Part shown: positions 11,480 through 22,403 of the stretch, in pieces
Position numbering within the stretch: the first letter of the stretch is position 1
How the letters are laid out: each line of letters opens with the position of its first letter
NCBI GenBank assembly: GCA_029204225.1
Contig: CM055104.1
Span: forward strand, 51,886,294-51,950,293
Direction: 5' to 3'
Source: Diphasiastrum complanatum
Taxonomy: Eukaryota; Streptophyta; Lycopodiopsida; Lycopodiales; Lycopodiaceae
DNA: 64,000 bases
Program-made: the position numbers and the translations under genes
The notes under the pieces: generated by a model
Databases searched by the model: none
Told to the model about the DNA's origin: nothing
What the model saw: the letters and a program-made list of their open reading frames with translations, nothing else

Positions 11480-11600
11480 GTCCCTCAGGCGTTTATCAGT
11501 CATGATGAACCTGCCACTGTTGTAGAAGCATTGTCAATGTCAGATGCAAATGAATGGAAAGCTGCCATGGATGTTGTGTTGAAATTTAATCTAACTCCTA
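11480..11600 (+). mobile_element. Copia fragment (IN-RT connection region)
   Basis: A short + strand stretch encodes SHDEPATVVEALSMSDANEW followed by KAAMD, the conserved block just before Copia reverse transcriptase. Nothing else of the element is attached. It is an old scrap. Confidence 0.6.
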
Positions 11601-11796
11601 CTCATCCCAACAGCCCTTCTTCCTTCTCTGATTTTTTACTCTCAAATGAAACCTGTAGAAAATGAACTGTTTTTCAACAATCTGCATATTTGAACTGATT
11701 GTCACTACAGTTTGCATTTTTGCTCAGGTTTTTTCTGACAGGCGACAATTAGGGCAAAAAGCGACACTGCATTTTTCCATATTGTTATCTAGAGAA

Positions 11797-12110
11797 TTGG
11801 CTCTGATACCTTGTAGAAGTTTTCTATTTTTGTTTTGCTTGTATTTGCTAGCCGAAGCGTTTGGTGCTCAGCTGTGTGCGCCTATACTTGGCGGAAATGC
11901 GCTACACTATGTATTGAATTTGTAGGACCTAGATACTCGACTACAGATTACAAAACAATATAGTAATCAATCAATTAGACATATAATTCAACAATCAGAG
12001 TTGGAAGATCAGAGAGTGTATTTTGATTTGTATTTTGTTTGCGGAGTGAGGCGGTTAGTGTCTCACTCGTTGGTGGCCTGACGCTCCTCTTGCAACATTG
12101 TATTTTTTAA
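11797..12110 (-). mobile_element. Copia LTR piece with primer-site-like motif
   Basis: GGCTCTGATACC at about 11799-11810 is the reverse complement of the initiator-tRNA-Met primer site of Copia elements. The block from about 11923 (TGTAGGACCTAGATACTC) to 12110, containing TGTCTCACTCGTTGG, matches LTR blocks at 24738-24920 and 53505-53640. It is thus one of three dispersed partial copies of the same LTR family, oriented on the minus strand. The 110 bp between primer motif and LTR block is unexplained. Confidence 0.55.
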
Positions 12111-12450
12111 TTACTCAATGCTGCCTGTGTCAAATGCTGAAAATTACTGTGCAGACCCCATTGGGAGTTTTCTTGTTTTATCCATCAATTTCATGGAAAT
12201 TTCTGCACACTCGTGGACTAGTGCAAAAGTGAGTGAGCATTTGTGTCAAATCGATTATGTTTTGACTTAATCGTTTTCCGATAACTGTGTAGGGATTTGG
12301 TGCACACTTTTGTGTGAATGCACACTGAAAGTGCTATGCTAGAATACTTCTTTCTAGAAAGTGTGATTTCAGTTTTACTCGAGGAAAATGTGTGTAGTAA
12401 TCTGCATACATTGTCAGTTTAGGAGAATGTATCTTCAAATTTTACTCTAG

Positions 12451-12500
12451 TTCTTTGCAATTATTTAATGCAATTTTAGAAAGTTTACAGGTACTTTGCC
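12451..12500 (+). repeat. Duplicated splice-acceptor region (decoy 3' splice site)
   Basis: TTCTTTGCAATTATTT followed by TTTACAGGTACTTTGCC (12451-12499) repeats, 198 bp early, the sequence that forms the real acceptor and first codons of the last V-ATPase H exon (TTCTTTGCAATTATTT at 12649, ATTTACAGGTACTTCGC at 12681). The early copy has a full AG acceptor, but the reading frame behind it ends within nine codons. Confidence 0.75.
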
Positions 12501-12688
12501 AATGCTACTGTCTAGAGAGAGTAGTAATAAAGCTATGGGATGCTATTTTAATCCCATCTTAACAATTCAGCTTTGCCTTAAGAAACTGTTCGTGCAGGAA
12601 TACTCATACCATTATCTTCAGAGAATTTAATTGCAAATTTATGCTCGTTTCTTTGCAATTATTTCATCCATTTGCAATGTATTTACAG

Positions 12689-12934
12689 GTACTTCGCATT
12701 CTTGTGACAATTCTGGATAATTCTCGAGACTTCAAGACACTTGCAGTAGCATGCCACGATCTGGCCCTTTTTATTCAAAACCATCCAGCCGGTCGTGGAA
12801 TTGTTCTAGACTTGAAAGCAAAAGATCGTGTTATGAAACTCATGAACCATGATAATCCAGAGGTACGAAAGGAGGCCTTACTGTGTGTCCAGAGATTTTT
12901 GTTAAGTGCCAAATATGCCAGCTACTTGCAATAA
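12689..12934 (+). CDS. VHA-H: V-type H+-ATPase subunit H, last coding exon
   Basis: 81 residues plus TAA encode the C-terminus of V-ATPase subunit H. They run from [10 protein letters not shown] through [20 protein letters not shown] and [18 protein letters not shown] to [16 protein letters not shown]. These blocks line up end to end with the family C-terminus, which usually closes with GAKYASFLQ. The exon begins right after ATTTACAG in phase 0 and joins the 4839-5018 exon without a gap. The helical C-terminal domain made by these two exons contacts the V1 stalk and mediates inhibition of free V1. Nothing in the residues suggests decay, so the gene is probably functional despite its transposon-laden intron. 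Confidence 0.92.
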   Translation, partial: VLRILVTILDNSRDFKTLAVACHDLALFIQNHPAGRGIVLDLKAKDRVMKLMNHDNPEVRKEALLCVQRFLLSAKYASYLQ

Positions 12935-13123
12935 GGGAATTTCTTATTTGCTGCATCAGAAGCTCATGAGTGCGAGTAATCTCTGATTGTACAAGAAATA
13001 TGAATTGAGGACTTGTATAATGTTAACTCGCATGAAATTTTTTTGTTATTGCTATGTAATTAAAAAAAATTGCATTTTATCAGTAATCTTTATTTTGAAA
13101 TTCAAAAGTTCATTATGACCTGC

Positions 13124-13129
13124 AATAAA
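13124..13129 (+). terminator. VHA-H: Candidate poly(A) signal of V-ATPase H
   Basis: AATAAA lies 190 bp after the stop codon in AT-rich DNA. Plant poly(A) signals are loose and T-rich stretches closer to the stop (13035-13075) could serve too, so the 3' end is only approximate. Confidence 0.35.
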
Positions 13130-15324
13130 TGGTCGATGCACAAATCGCTTACAGGTCTTGTTAAGCCACCTGACAAGATTCTGTGCTTACTTTGAGACTG
13201 CCTTTGATATTTTTAGAGAAGATTGTGTTTGACTGAAGTGACTCTTAGTATAATGATGTTTCACTTGATTCAAACTTCACTCATGTTTTTTAACATGAGA
13301 TTTTGCTATGAATTTTCTTTGAACAGTTTGTGATTGCTAATTGATGATTCAAATTTATAAAGATCTTTTCTGGTATGTATTTACAAGGAAATAGCATTAT
13401 ACAAAGGTTGACTGACTCTCTCTCTCTCTCAAAAAAAAAAAAAATCCTAAAAATATATGGCTATGTGGGCCATTATCATATTTGGAAGTATTAGTATGAC
13501 ACTCAAGATTTGACCCCACCATGTTTTCCCCATCAAACAAGGTCTTAGAGCATGGGTCCTAGATTTGTGGTACCAAATTTTTGCTTCAGCTGCACTTTTC
13601 CTATACAAAGTTTTTAAAGAATTGCAAAGCCTTCTACTTTTCATGCACACCCTTCTATTTCCTATATAAAATGTGTCTTGTCCTCCTCTGACGACTATAT
13701 GTTAGATGAATTTGGTTCATACTCTTGGCAGGCAATAATTGAAATATAGCACTCACAATAGACATGTGAAGTCTACATGCTTTTCTAAATGCAAAACAAT
13801 ATAAGATGCTCTCATTAATCGCAAAAAGGAATGCAATAGACCTTGTTTGACGATTTGAATGCAAAACAAATTTGTGATGCTCATATCAATAGAAAACTGA
13901 AATGTACAAAATTCTAAATTGTTGTCACATAAATAAATCAATGCTGCATCACATTTTATGAAGTACATGTATAATGCACATACCTATTCATATGTACAAC
14001 ATGAATACAAATTGTATTATCTTAAAACTTGATATCTATGACAAATTTTTGGTTGAATTGGAGAAGCCGACCTTTCTAGTTGATCTTGTTTGAGAAGCTT
14101 ATAAAAAGAAATGTAGAATCACTGCCCAATAAAATAGAAATGCAAGTGTTAACACCATAAAGAATGATAATGCAAGTTGAGACTTCGAGAAAGGCATGCA
14201 TCAATGTCGAGTATGGTCTTTATGACACTTCATGCAATTTCATCGCTATATATGTTCATGCAGATAAAAACATATCAAAATCAAACGTATGTGCAAAAGA
14301 AAACTTCACTCGTATAATAGAATCTATACTTAATGTCAAAAAGCACAAGCGACATTGATCACAATGGGTTGAATCAACTCATTACCAAATAAAATGATCC
14401 TTTACCCAGATTGGATGATCTTATTGAGCAACTACATTGTCCAAGACATTCTATCAAAATTAGTTTGGGTTATGAACACCCCATAGTTATGTAAGTATAG
14501 GCAATTGTGTTGCTTGTGGACATAGTACGTCCCCCTTATTGTAAAAAAGGGCGACTGTGGTAGGACTAGAGATAGTGAATTAAAAAACATTTTCTTCCCC
14601 TCTTGATTTGGCAAGATATTAGGGGCGCCTAGATAAATCTCCACATAGTACTCAAAAAATATTTTTTTTTTGTTTTTTGGGTTATTAATTCCTAGCATAT
14701 AGATCTTTCAAACTAGTTTGTTGAGGTATTAAAAAGTACAACTTTATAGAAAGATTCAATCTACATAATCAAATTTTTACTTGTGATAATCTTTATGTTA
14801 TTTTATTCAAGCTTCATGTTGCATAGTAGTTCCTTATGTATGGAGCCTTAGTTCTAGGAATGGAGTCACAACCTAATCTTTGTGCTCGATTCCAGTGTAT
14901 TCACAAACGTTTACACCTTATGACAAACATGTCACAACTGCAAAAGAAGGAAAAAAATTTTAATCATAAGAAAGTTGTTTAGTATTTGGGATTTGAATTC
15001 ACAACTATCTCCATGTATCTTGATCTGTTGTGTTCCTCGAAAATTCAACCCATGACTACTCCTAGTTCTAAAGCCATCTCTTTTCTTTATCTTGAAAGTC
15101 ATGATTTCTTTTTATGGATTGTGGGTAATTCAATAATTCTAGCTTCCTTATCAAACGATCTCGATCGCAGCTCAATTCCAGCTATGGGTATTTGATTGCA
15201 ATATATATCCATTTGATTTTAGGAATGATTTTGGGGGTCCTCGACTTGTGGCCATCACATATTGTAGCACATCATGCGGCCCCATCCTTGTGTAGCCTGT
15301 CATGAAACCCTCTTCTCCAGCAAT
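13130..15324. other. No gene recognised
   Basis: AT-rich spacer after V-ATPase H. It holds a small CT/A-run simple repeat (about 13418-13444). Short open frames on both strands show no domain. No transposon coding motif was recognised. Confidence 0.4.
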
Positions 15325-15371
15325 CCACATTAAGTGAGAGAGTGTCAGTGACACTCTCTCACTTAAAGTGG
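15325..15371. repeat. 47-bp near-perfect palindrome
   Basis: Two 23-bp arms (15325-15347 and 15349-15371) around a single G at 15348 are reverse complements except for one position. The arms contain TTAAGTGAGAGAGTGTCA. Single-stranded, this would make a tight hairpin. Related sequence recurs at 15661-15798. Confidence 0.9.
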
Positions 15372-15880
15372 ACCATTGGATGGGCACATCCATATACAAC
15401 ATTTAATGTTTGTGCACATCCTAGTGAAAGGCTCTCATGCCCCTGAGGATGAAAGTGAGGTGCTTGCATGTTCCCATCCAAGGATCAACATATTTTGCAT
15501 TCCCATTGTGTTGACAATGAAGGGGCCCAAGCAATCAAATGGTGAGGAAGATAGAATGGTGGAGACATAAGTGTTGTATATAACTCTCCACCACCCTACG
15601 ATTATCGGAGCACTCTGACTTAATCGTCAATCATAGTGCAGAATACGGAATACGCTAATGCCCATCCAATAGTTCACATTAAATGAGAGAATTCCAATGG
15701 TCCACATAAAATGAGAGTAAAGATTTTTACACTCTCATTTAATGAGGAATGAAAGGAATGTAAGACACTCTCTCATCTAACATGGATCATCGGATGGGCA
15801 CAAACAAGCAGTTGAAAAAAACAAGCACTTGCCATTTAATGCATGTGTGCATCCTCATGAAAGGTCTCTTGTCCAACCAA
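15350..15880. repeat. Diverged direct repeat flanking a hairpin
   Basis: The block ACTCTCTCACTTAAAGTGG-ACCATTGGATGGGCAC and the following roughly 80 bp (to about 15450, with CATTTAATG, GTGCACATCCT and GAAAGG) recur at about 15764-15870 as a diverged copy. The order of blocks is kept. The pair probably represents two adjacent copies of one small mobile or foldback sequence. Confidence 0.65.
15661..15798. mobile_element. Nested palindrome, MITE-like
   Basis: The outer arms are CCCATCCAATAGTTCACATT with AAATGAGAGA (15661-15690) and, inverted, TCTCTCATCTAACATGGATC with ATCGGATGGG (about 15770-15798). Inside lies a second palindrome, CATAAAATGAGAGTAA (15705-15720) against TTACACTCTCATTTAATG (15727-15744). 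This is a palindrome within a palindrome, about 138 bp, as in small foldback or MITE elements. No target duplication is clear. Confidence 0.6.
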
Positions 15881-17219
15881 TTGTGTATCTTGATGTCATC
15901 ATCTATTCTCACACAGCCCTTGAAAGTTGGTGTATGTTGGTCTAGAATAGGCGTTGTGTATTCATAATCCATGCCCCGTAACAGATAGTGGGGCTTTTTC
16001 TACCCATTTTTGAGAATGCTTAAAAAGTAGAATGGGCAACACTCTTGCGACCCACAATTTTCATTTTTGAGAAGTTAATTATGTTTTTCACATGCAAATC
16101 CTATTAAGGATAATGATTTTCTCGGTTAATATTGAAAGTTAAAGGAACTGTATTTTTTTCCTGTTTAGAGAGCTTCTAAGGATAGAAGTAGTTTAAGGAG
16201 GGAAGAATATTATGTCCATGACCAGTAAGTAGGATTCAGTATACTCCTAGTCTTGGATACACGTACTCCAATAAATCAGGCTGTTAATTATGCCACGTCA
16301 TACTGGATGTGACCCGAAAGTAACTAATATCCTTGTGAGGCCCAGAACACACTGAATGGAGTTTAGACAAGGTATGAGACAGTGTATGCATGTGTAGAGT
16401 TATCAATAACAATTCTATGAATAGGTGGTCCATGCTTAGGACTCTATTCTAGGTGAATCTATGTATAGAGAATTTAGGGCTATGCATGGCTATGTGCCCA
16501 GGTGGGTAAAAAGCCCAACTATTCATTACACAATGCTTCTTGGTTTCCAAGAAAAAGCTTAAACATGGGATCAAAGAAACTTTGGAGGCGAGGCTAACCA
16601 ATTGAGGCAACCAACCAGGTTGACATCCATTAGGCAATGGAAGAAGCACCGTCGTGTCATCTTCCTTGCTCATTGCACAATACTTAGAAATCTTTCTGAC
16701 ATATGGAGCATCCAACCATGGCATACCATATATCATATATAATATACATATATATCATACCTGGCTCATTCTTGGTCTGGACTCTCAGGTTTGGCGTGAT
16801 GGGCACTGGGGGCGGCCTCATTGTCTATACAGCTAATAAATATCGTATGCCTATTGGGTTTTAGATTGTTGACTCGCTCGAGTCTGGACTGGCCTCACCC
16901 TGGCTCACAGGTACAGGGAAAGACTTCTGAGTTCTGAATGAGAGTGATAAGTGAGGTTAGTAGACGACGGACGTCTGCACAATCTGTGACGGCACTGTCA
17001 TGAGATTGAGCATTGAGGGAAGCACGTTTCTTCGAATGTGCCCACGACGACTTACCAGCCACGACTTGAGAGTTTTAGACGCCTGCCTACACACCACATA
17101 GCAGCACACGTGACACGATACACACCACAATTTCATTTCAGGTGTGTGTGTGTGTGTTACTTGTTCTTTGTTCTTAGGATGGATCATAGTCCTAGCCTCT
17201 CTATAATGGAGATGGAAAT
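15881..17219. other. No gene recognised
   Basis: No domain or RNA gene could be supported. One 95-codon minus-strand frame (16449-16736) is open but unlike any family I know, and such a length is expected by chance here. Confidence 0.4.
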
Positions 17220-17281
17220 GGAGAGAGAGATACTAAGAGATATATATATATATATATATCTCTCTTAGTATCTCTCTCTCC

Positions 17282-17323
<42 letters not shown>
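17220..17323. repeat. Perfect 21-bp-arm hairpin plus TA and GA tracts
   Basis: GGAGAGAGAGATACTAAGAG (17220-17239, plus one A) is exactly complementary to 17261-17281. A 20-bp alternating TA tract (17241-17260) forms the loop side of the arms. A second TA run and a GA run follow at about 17283-17323. The combination can extrude as a cruciform. Confidence 0.92.
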
Positions 17324-19639
17324 CCCAAGGGGGGCCGAGAATTGAGATCATGCCGTGTTGTGAAAGCCGACCTCTCTTAAGAATGGGACCACCATCTTTC
17401 ATTGAAAATTGATTTCACGAAAAGATTACAGGAAGTTGACTTTCAAAAAATTGATAACTTTCTTTATATGGAGGAAATTTTATGTTTGTCATTTTTATAT
17501 GAAAGAAATTTGTGTATTGTAAAGTAATGAGATCCTTAGAAAACTTGGCTTACATAGGTTTATTGAGTTAATGAAATAATTTATGAATGTACGTATATGT
17601 AGTATTTTGCCGGCAAAAAATAACAAATGTAGGATTTGGAAGGCAAAAAATTTCTAAAACAGATAAGTTAAAAAAAAATGCAGGTTATTGGAGGGAAATC
17701 CCAAACAGGTTTCTGAACACTGGCTAAGATGGAATTGTGGACTTGATTCTAAGATTGAAGGCAAACCTTTTAGACTTGTCTTTTTTACCAAGTCTTAGCT
17801 TAAAGGCAAGACTTATTCAATATATTATGCAACCTGCCCACAAATGGTAGATGTCGTAGAAAAAAGAAGACACACACACACACACACACACATCATACAA
17901 GTGGACCATTTTAGGAGCCCGATGGTAAGCTTGTTTATTTTGTTTTGTACTTTAATGTTTTTTTATCAAACCATGTGCACAACTAAAGTGTGTCCTAAGA
18001 CAATTTTATGGATAAAGCATTTTGTTTTGATAACTCGGTCAAGTTTCATGCTAGATGTATTAATAGCAGATTCTTGGGCTCTATATTAAAAAGTGATAAT
18101 GAGAATAAAAAATTCATTGAAAATATGAGAACTCTAAAAGGACGAGTTCTTAAACGAAAACAAATCTCATATTAAGATTGATCTTTTTACTTCTAATGAA
18201 TATACTTTTATCTCATGAATTGTTTGAAATTTAAATAATGCAACAAACGTTAAATTGAGACACCTTTATAACACAAATAGTTCAAGTAAATTTTATTACA
18301 AGAGATCATATGTTGATATAAAATTTAGCGGTAGTACGTGTTGCATACTTTCCAAGATATATAATGAAAGATTTGTAGGTTTTGAATTTACTATCTATTA
18401 ACAACACAAAATCCTAAACTTCTAAATTTTTGAAGTCAAACAATATAAATTACAACAATATGTCCTAATTTGTTGAAATTTCATGTTTTGTTCTTATGAC
18501 TCTCATTTTTGAAGTAGCTGAGAAAAATCTATAATAAGATTTTTTTTTTGTTGAGATTTTTAGCTTAAAACTTCCAAAAAAATTATTTGCTTTTTCCAAA
18601 AACATCTTTATTTCGATAGAATATAGTCAAAGTCATGTTCTAACAACATTTTCTAAATTTGACATAAAGCTAAAAGTTCTAATAGAAAAAAATGGAACCA
18701 AAATTATTGTTCTGTTATTTTATGAACTAAAAAATTGCTGCATTTGCAAAGTTAGTGGTTGCTTGTTATGTTAGTAATTTTGGCTAAAGCCAACGAGAAG
18801 TAGCAATTTATTTCTTAAAAAATTATAAATACGAAGATTGTCTTTTTCTATAACATTTAGCTTTTTGCTTTTGCTATCGGTTTTAGTTTCGAGTACTTAA
18901 AACATTTATATCAATGGCTTACATAAAATAGAACTAAGTAAATTATGTAAAATTTAGAATTTCCACCACCTTTTATATTGTGCAATGGTACATGTTTTTG
19001 TTTCGGTTACTCTTGGTTCGCCACTATAAAACAAAACAAAGCAAAATGATGAGTTGTTATAAATTATTTTCTTTTGTCCTAGAAAACAATGGCAAAGCAA
19101 ATATTTTGAGCATTTGACATTTTATATCAACAGGTAGTATATGATGCACATCAGTTTTGTTAAGGACTTTAAGATCTTTCAAGTAATCCGTAAGAAAATC
19201 AATCAATGAGGCTCTTTGAGTTTATCTTTACTCAAGAATTTTGGTAAGTTAGCATTATTCATTAACTAGATTCTATTCCTTGATAGTTTAAAAAAAAAAC
19301 TTATGTGAGTCTTTGAATAAGACATGGTTGTAGGAACTCAAACTCAAATAAATAGTTGTCTATAAGAGCTTGATATACAAAAATAATGTGAAGAACCGAA
19401 TGCTAGTTCATGTACCACTTGAATGCTGACTAAAGGAGAAACTTTCTGAATTTTGATTGATTTCTAAAAGCTGAAGAAGAATTCCACGTAGGAGAAGAAG
19501 TTGAGGATTGATATGAATTTTTATATGGACTTTCAAGAGAATCGCTTTGATAGTTTACTAAAAAATACGAGTGTAATTGGTGGCAACAATGAGTGGTTTT
19601 GAAAGAGGACCCCCAAACCTCAAGATAGATTGCTTTTAC
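17324..19639. other. AT-rich spacer, no gene recognised
   Basis: Very AT-rich. It contains a CA microsatellite at about 17870-17891. No open frame here shows a recognisable domain and I see no LTR or TIR. Confidence 0.4.
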
Positions 19640-20405
19640 AATTTCACAAAGCTCAAATTCTTGGTCTTGATTATGAAGACACCTTTGCACCCGTGGCCAA
19701 GATGGTCACTATAAGGATTATCATTTCTATTGCACGCTATTTCAAGTGGAGGATGTTCCAACTTGATGTTTCCAATGTGGGCCTTGGAAACCGTGTGGTG
19801 AACCGTTCACGTAATTAATTAGTTAATTAATCAATTAATTAATTTGTTTTTGGATTTTTCTCGCCAAAACTCCATGGTAAGAAAATTAAAAATAAATTAT
19901 TTAATTAATTAATCCGCGGTTCTTGGAACCAAACATTGTGAATTGTACAGTTTTAAGAACCGTGGTGAACCGTCCACGATTCACGAGAACTATGGCATAC
20001 TAATTTTGGATGTTGGATTTAGCTGAAAATGTTGGAATTTGATGCTCAACTTTAAATAACTTTGGTTAAGTACAAAAAAGGGACACATTATAGTGGCACT
20101 TCTTATTCCTGGCCAACACAAGGTTGGCAATCTTTCTCTTGATGCTATTCCGCTCACAAACATCTGATAGGATTCTGCAATGCCGCACAATGCCTTCCTC
20201 AATGGCTACCTTGAGGAAGAAATCTATATGGAGCAACCCCAGGGCTTTATCAAAGAAGGTGATGAATCCAAAGCGTGTCTCTTATTCAAAAGCCTTTATG
20301 GGCTTAAGCAAGCCCCAAGGTCTTGATATTCAAGGCTTAATTCATATTTTATCTCCCTTGGATTCAATCTAAGTGCATATGATCCGTCATTTGTCAATTT
20401 TGCAG
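19640..20405 (+). mobile_element. Copia reverse-transcriptase fragment
   Basis: The + strand encodes Copia RT blocks in order: GLDYEDTFAPVAKM and FQLDVSN before 19778, then [18 protein letters not shown] and [13 protein letters not shown] after 20187. A 410-bp foreign insert separates the two halves. No integrase precedes it, and after about 20405 the sequence changes to a gag-like segment of the same strand. It is a broken remnant. Confidence 0.8.
19778..20187. mobile_element. 410-bp insert inside Copia RT: probable solo LTR
   Basis: The insert starts TGGGCC and ends GCCGCA (TG...CA as in LTRs) and is flanked by identical CAATG at 19773-19777 and 20188-20192. A 5-bp target duplication is the LTR-retrotransposon standard. 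The insert has no coding content. Near its left end GAACCGTTCACG and later GAACCGTCCACG form an internal direct repeat, with TTAATTAATTAA-type runs between. A solo LTR, or a very short LTR-bearing element, fits best. A MITE with a 5-bp duplication is less likely. Confidence 0.72.
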
Positions 20406-20454
20406 CAAATTTTTCATTTTTGCAGTCATTTTTGCGATCCGGACTCATCTAAGT

Positions 20455-20800
20455 GCAGTTATGGCAACTCTAAGCGAGAGTGTCCTCAATGAGTCAATAA
20501 ATTAGAAGGAGCCAACAACTATGCAGTTTGGAAATTCAAACTGAAGAACATTCTGATGGAAAAGGAGCAATGAGAGATCGTGACAGGTTAAGAAACAAGG
20601 CCAGTGATTGAAGAAGATTAGCGGACATTTGACATGAGGAAACAGAAAGCACAAAATGTTATCAACTTGTCAGTCAGAGATGCCATCATTCCATACATTT
20701 TGGATTCGGAAGGACCGAAAGAAGCATGAGATACATTGAAGGCATTGTTTGAAACGACAAACACATCTCGAATACTATTTCTACAAATTGGGTTCACCAA
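20455..20800 (+). mobile_element. Copia gag fragment
   Basis: From about 20467 the + strand encodes a Copia gag N-terminus: LEGANNYAVWKFKLKNILM, then KAQNVINLSVRDAIIPYIL and LKALFETTNTSRILFLQ, the usual UBN2-type gag order. It follows the RT piece directly, although gag normally precedes pol, so these are two separate insertions or a rearranged copy. Several breaks are present. Confidence 0.72.
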
Positions 20801-20990
20801 CTCGTGGGTATAGATAGAGGCCTCCACCACGGGTTTCATAGCATGTATTATGTACTGAAATGTTGTTGCTCCTTGAGTTGAAGATTCTACTACTTGCATT
20901 ATCTTCATGCATATAGTTTGGGTACTAATGTATGAATGTGTTTGTTGTTGTTCATTTCTCTTTTAAGGATTGGTTTGGGATTAGTATAAG

Positions 20991-21267
20991 GTAGATGTGC
21001 AGGGCTTGGAGGCTGATCCATCATTCTACTTAGTTCAGATGCTTCCTAGTTATCGGCTCTCTGAGGAGTTCTTCTTACAACTGTTGAGTGACACTTGTAA
21101 CAAGCACTTTGTAGGATTCCCATTTGTGTTAGCATCAGTTAGATGTGCAAGACTTGGAGATTGATCCACCATTCCATTGATTGCTAATGTTTCCCGATTT
21201 TTGGCTCCCTGAGGAGCTCTTCTTACAACTGTTGAGTGATAGTTGTAAGAAGCACTTTGTAGGTTCT
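20991..21267. repeat. About 148-bp tandem duplication
   Basis: GTAGATGTGCAGGGCTTGGA at 20991 and TTAGATGTGCAAGACTTGGA at 21139 start two head-to-tail copies. Both end in a shared block with CTTCTTACAACTGTTGAGTG and AAGCACTTTGTAGG. Identity is moderate, so the duplication is not recent. Confidence 0.8.
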
Positions 21268-21849
21268 AAGATTTTAGTTAAAGGTTGTTGAGTTGATTTT
21301 GTGATTTCAGGAGTAGATTAAGTTTAATTCCCTATTCCTTGCTCAGATTAGTTTAGTAATGATCTATAGTCTTTGAGAACAAAGAAAGAACTGAAACAAT
21401 TTGTAAAAAGTAGAAGAACGAGTTACTGACAGATCCTATATTCAAGATGAGCTACCATTGTCAATAAAGGATCGAAATCAGGTTGTCATTGTGCCTTTGA
21501 CAGGTAGGTACAACACCATTATACTACAAAACAAATATAGTGACTGAGCCATTGCATATAGATTTGTAATCACGTGAATCCTTGCCAAACTGAATCTCTG
21601 TCAGACAATATCGAGCTAACATTCAGAAAGAGAACCATTGCTAAACGTTGTCAAGTAGAAGTTGTAACCACCGACTAGATGCCATCTGTAGTAGGAACAT
21701 TTATGAGAGATCTTCCTAACAGAGAAGTAGAGGCAGAAGATATTTGAGCTAACTTTGGCGTCGGTTGCCATTGGCAATCTTCTTGTCTTTTGATCCATAA
21801 CTCGTTTTTACAAGACAAATTTTCAGTTCTGACTTGCTTTTGGTTGCTT
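21268..21849. other. No gene recognised
   Basis: No coding domain, LTR or RNA gene is visible. It lies between two tandem-duplication regions. Confidence 0.35.
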
Positions 21850-22403
21850 GCTTGTTGTCTTGCATTTCTCATTTTCCCTAGCACGCATTTCAAATTCTTC
21901 TTTGTCAGATTGTGATTGCTTCAAAACCTCCTTGTTGATCCTTCAGGTCTGTGCAAGCTCACCCCAGACATTCCAGAAACCCACCGCCACACCGCTTTTT
22001 TGCGTTTCTGGACACCGACAATCAAAAATCAAAATTTTCATGATTTTCGAGTTTCTCGCAAATTTTTAAGATTTTTTGAGTTTATCTGAAATTTTGAAGT
22101 CACAAGAATTTTTCGAGTCTCATAGGACTTTTTCGAGTTCCTAGGCTTAAAGTCCCATCACCACATTTCACCAATAACAAAACGTTCAAGAGAACATCCA
22201 CCACATTGCTATTTCACGTTTATTGCAATTAATCTGTTTGCGTTGCTTGTTGTCCTACGTTCATATTCCCCACAAGAATGCATTCTACATTTTTTGTCAA
22301 ATTGAAATCACTTTAGAACACCTCTGATGCTCATTCAAATCTGTGCGATCTCACTCCAAACTTTCTGAAAACCCACCGTCGCACTGCTATTTCACGTTTC
22401 CTA
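21850..22403. repeat. Diverged tandem repeat, period 395 bp
   Basis: GCTTGTTGTCTTGC at 21850 and GCTTGTTGTCCTAC at 22245 begin two copies of a roughly 160-bp block. The blocks share ATTCY..TTTGTCA, CTCACYCCA and CCACCGYCRCAC and close with a CGTTTC motif near 22008 and 22403. They are well diverged. The 395-bp spacing and satellite-like behaviour continue into the minisatellite at 22404-22905. Confidence 0.65.

Larger units (their letters stand above)
5019..12688 (+). other. VHA-H: 7.67-kb V-ATPase H intron
   Basis: Phase-0 intron with a GT donor at 5019 and acceptor ATTTACAG at 12681-12688. It is enlarged by transposable elements: a minus-strand Gypsy remnant (about 7880-11300), a small + strand Copia scrap and a minus-strand LTR piece (11480-12110), plus two tandem duplications. 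The first 1.6 kb (5019-6640) holds no gene, RNA or repeat that I recognise. 12111-12450 is likewise plain AT-rich intron. Confidence 0.88.
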
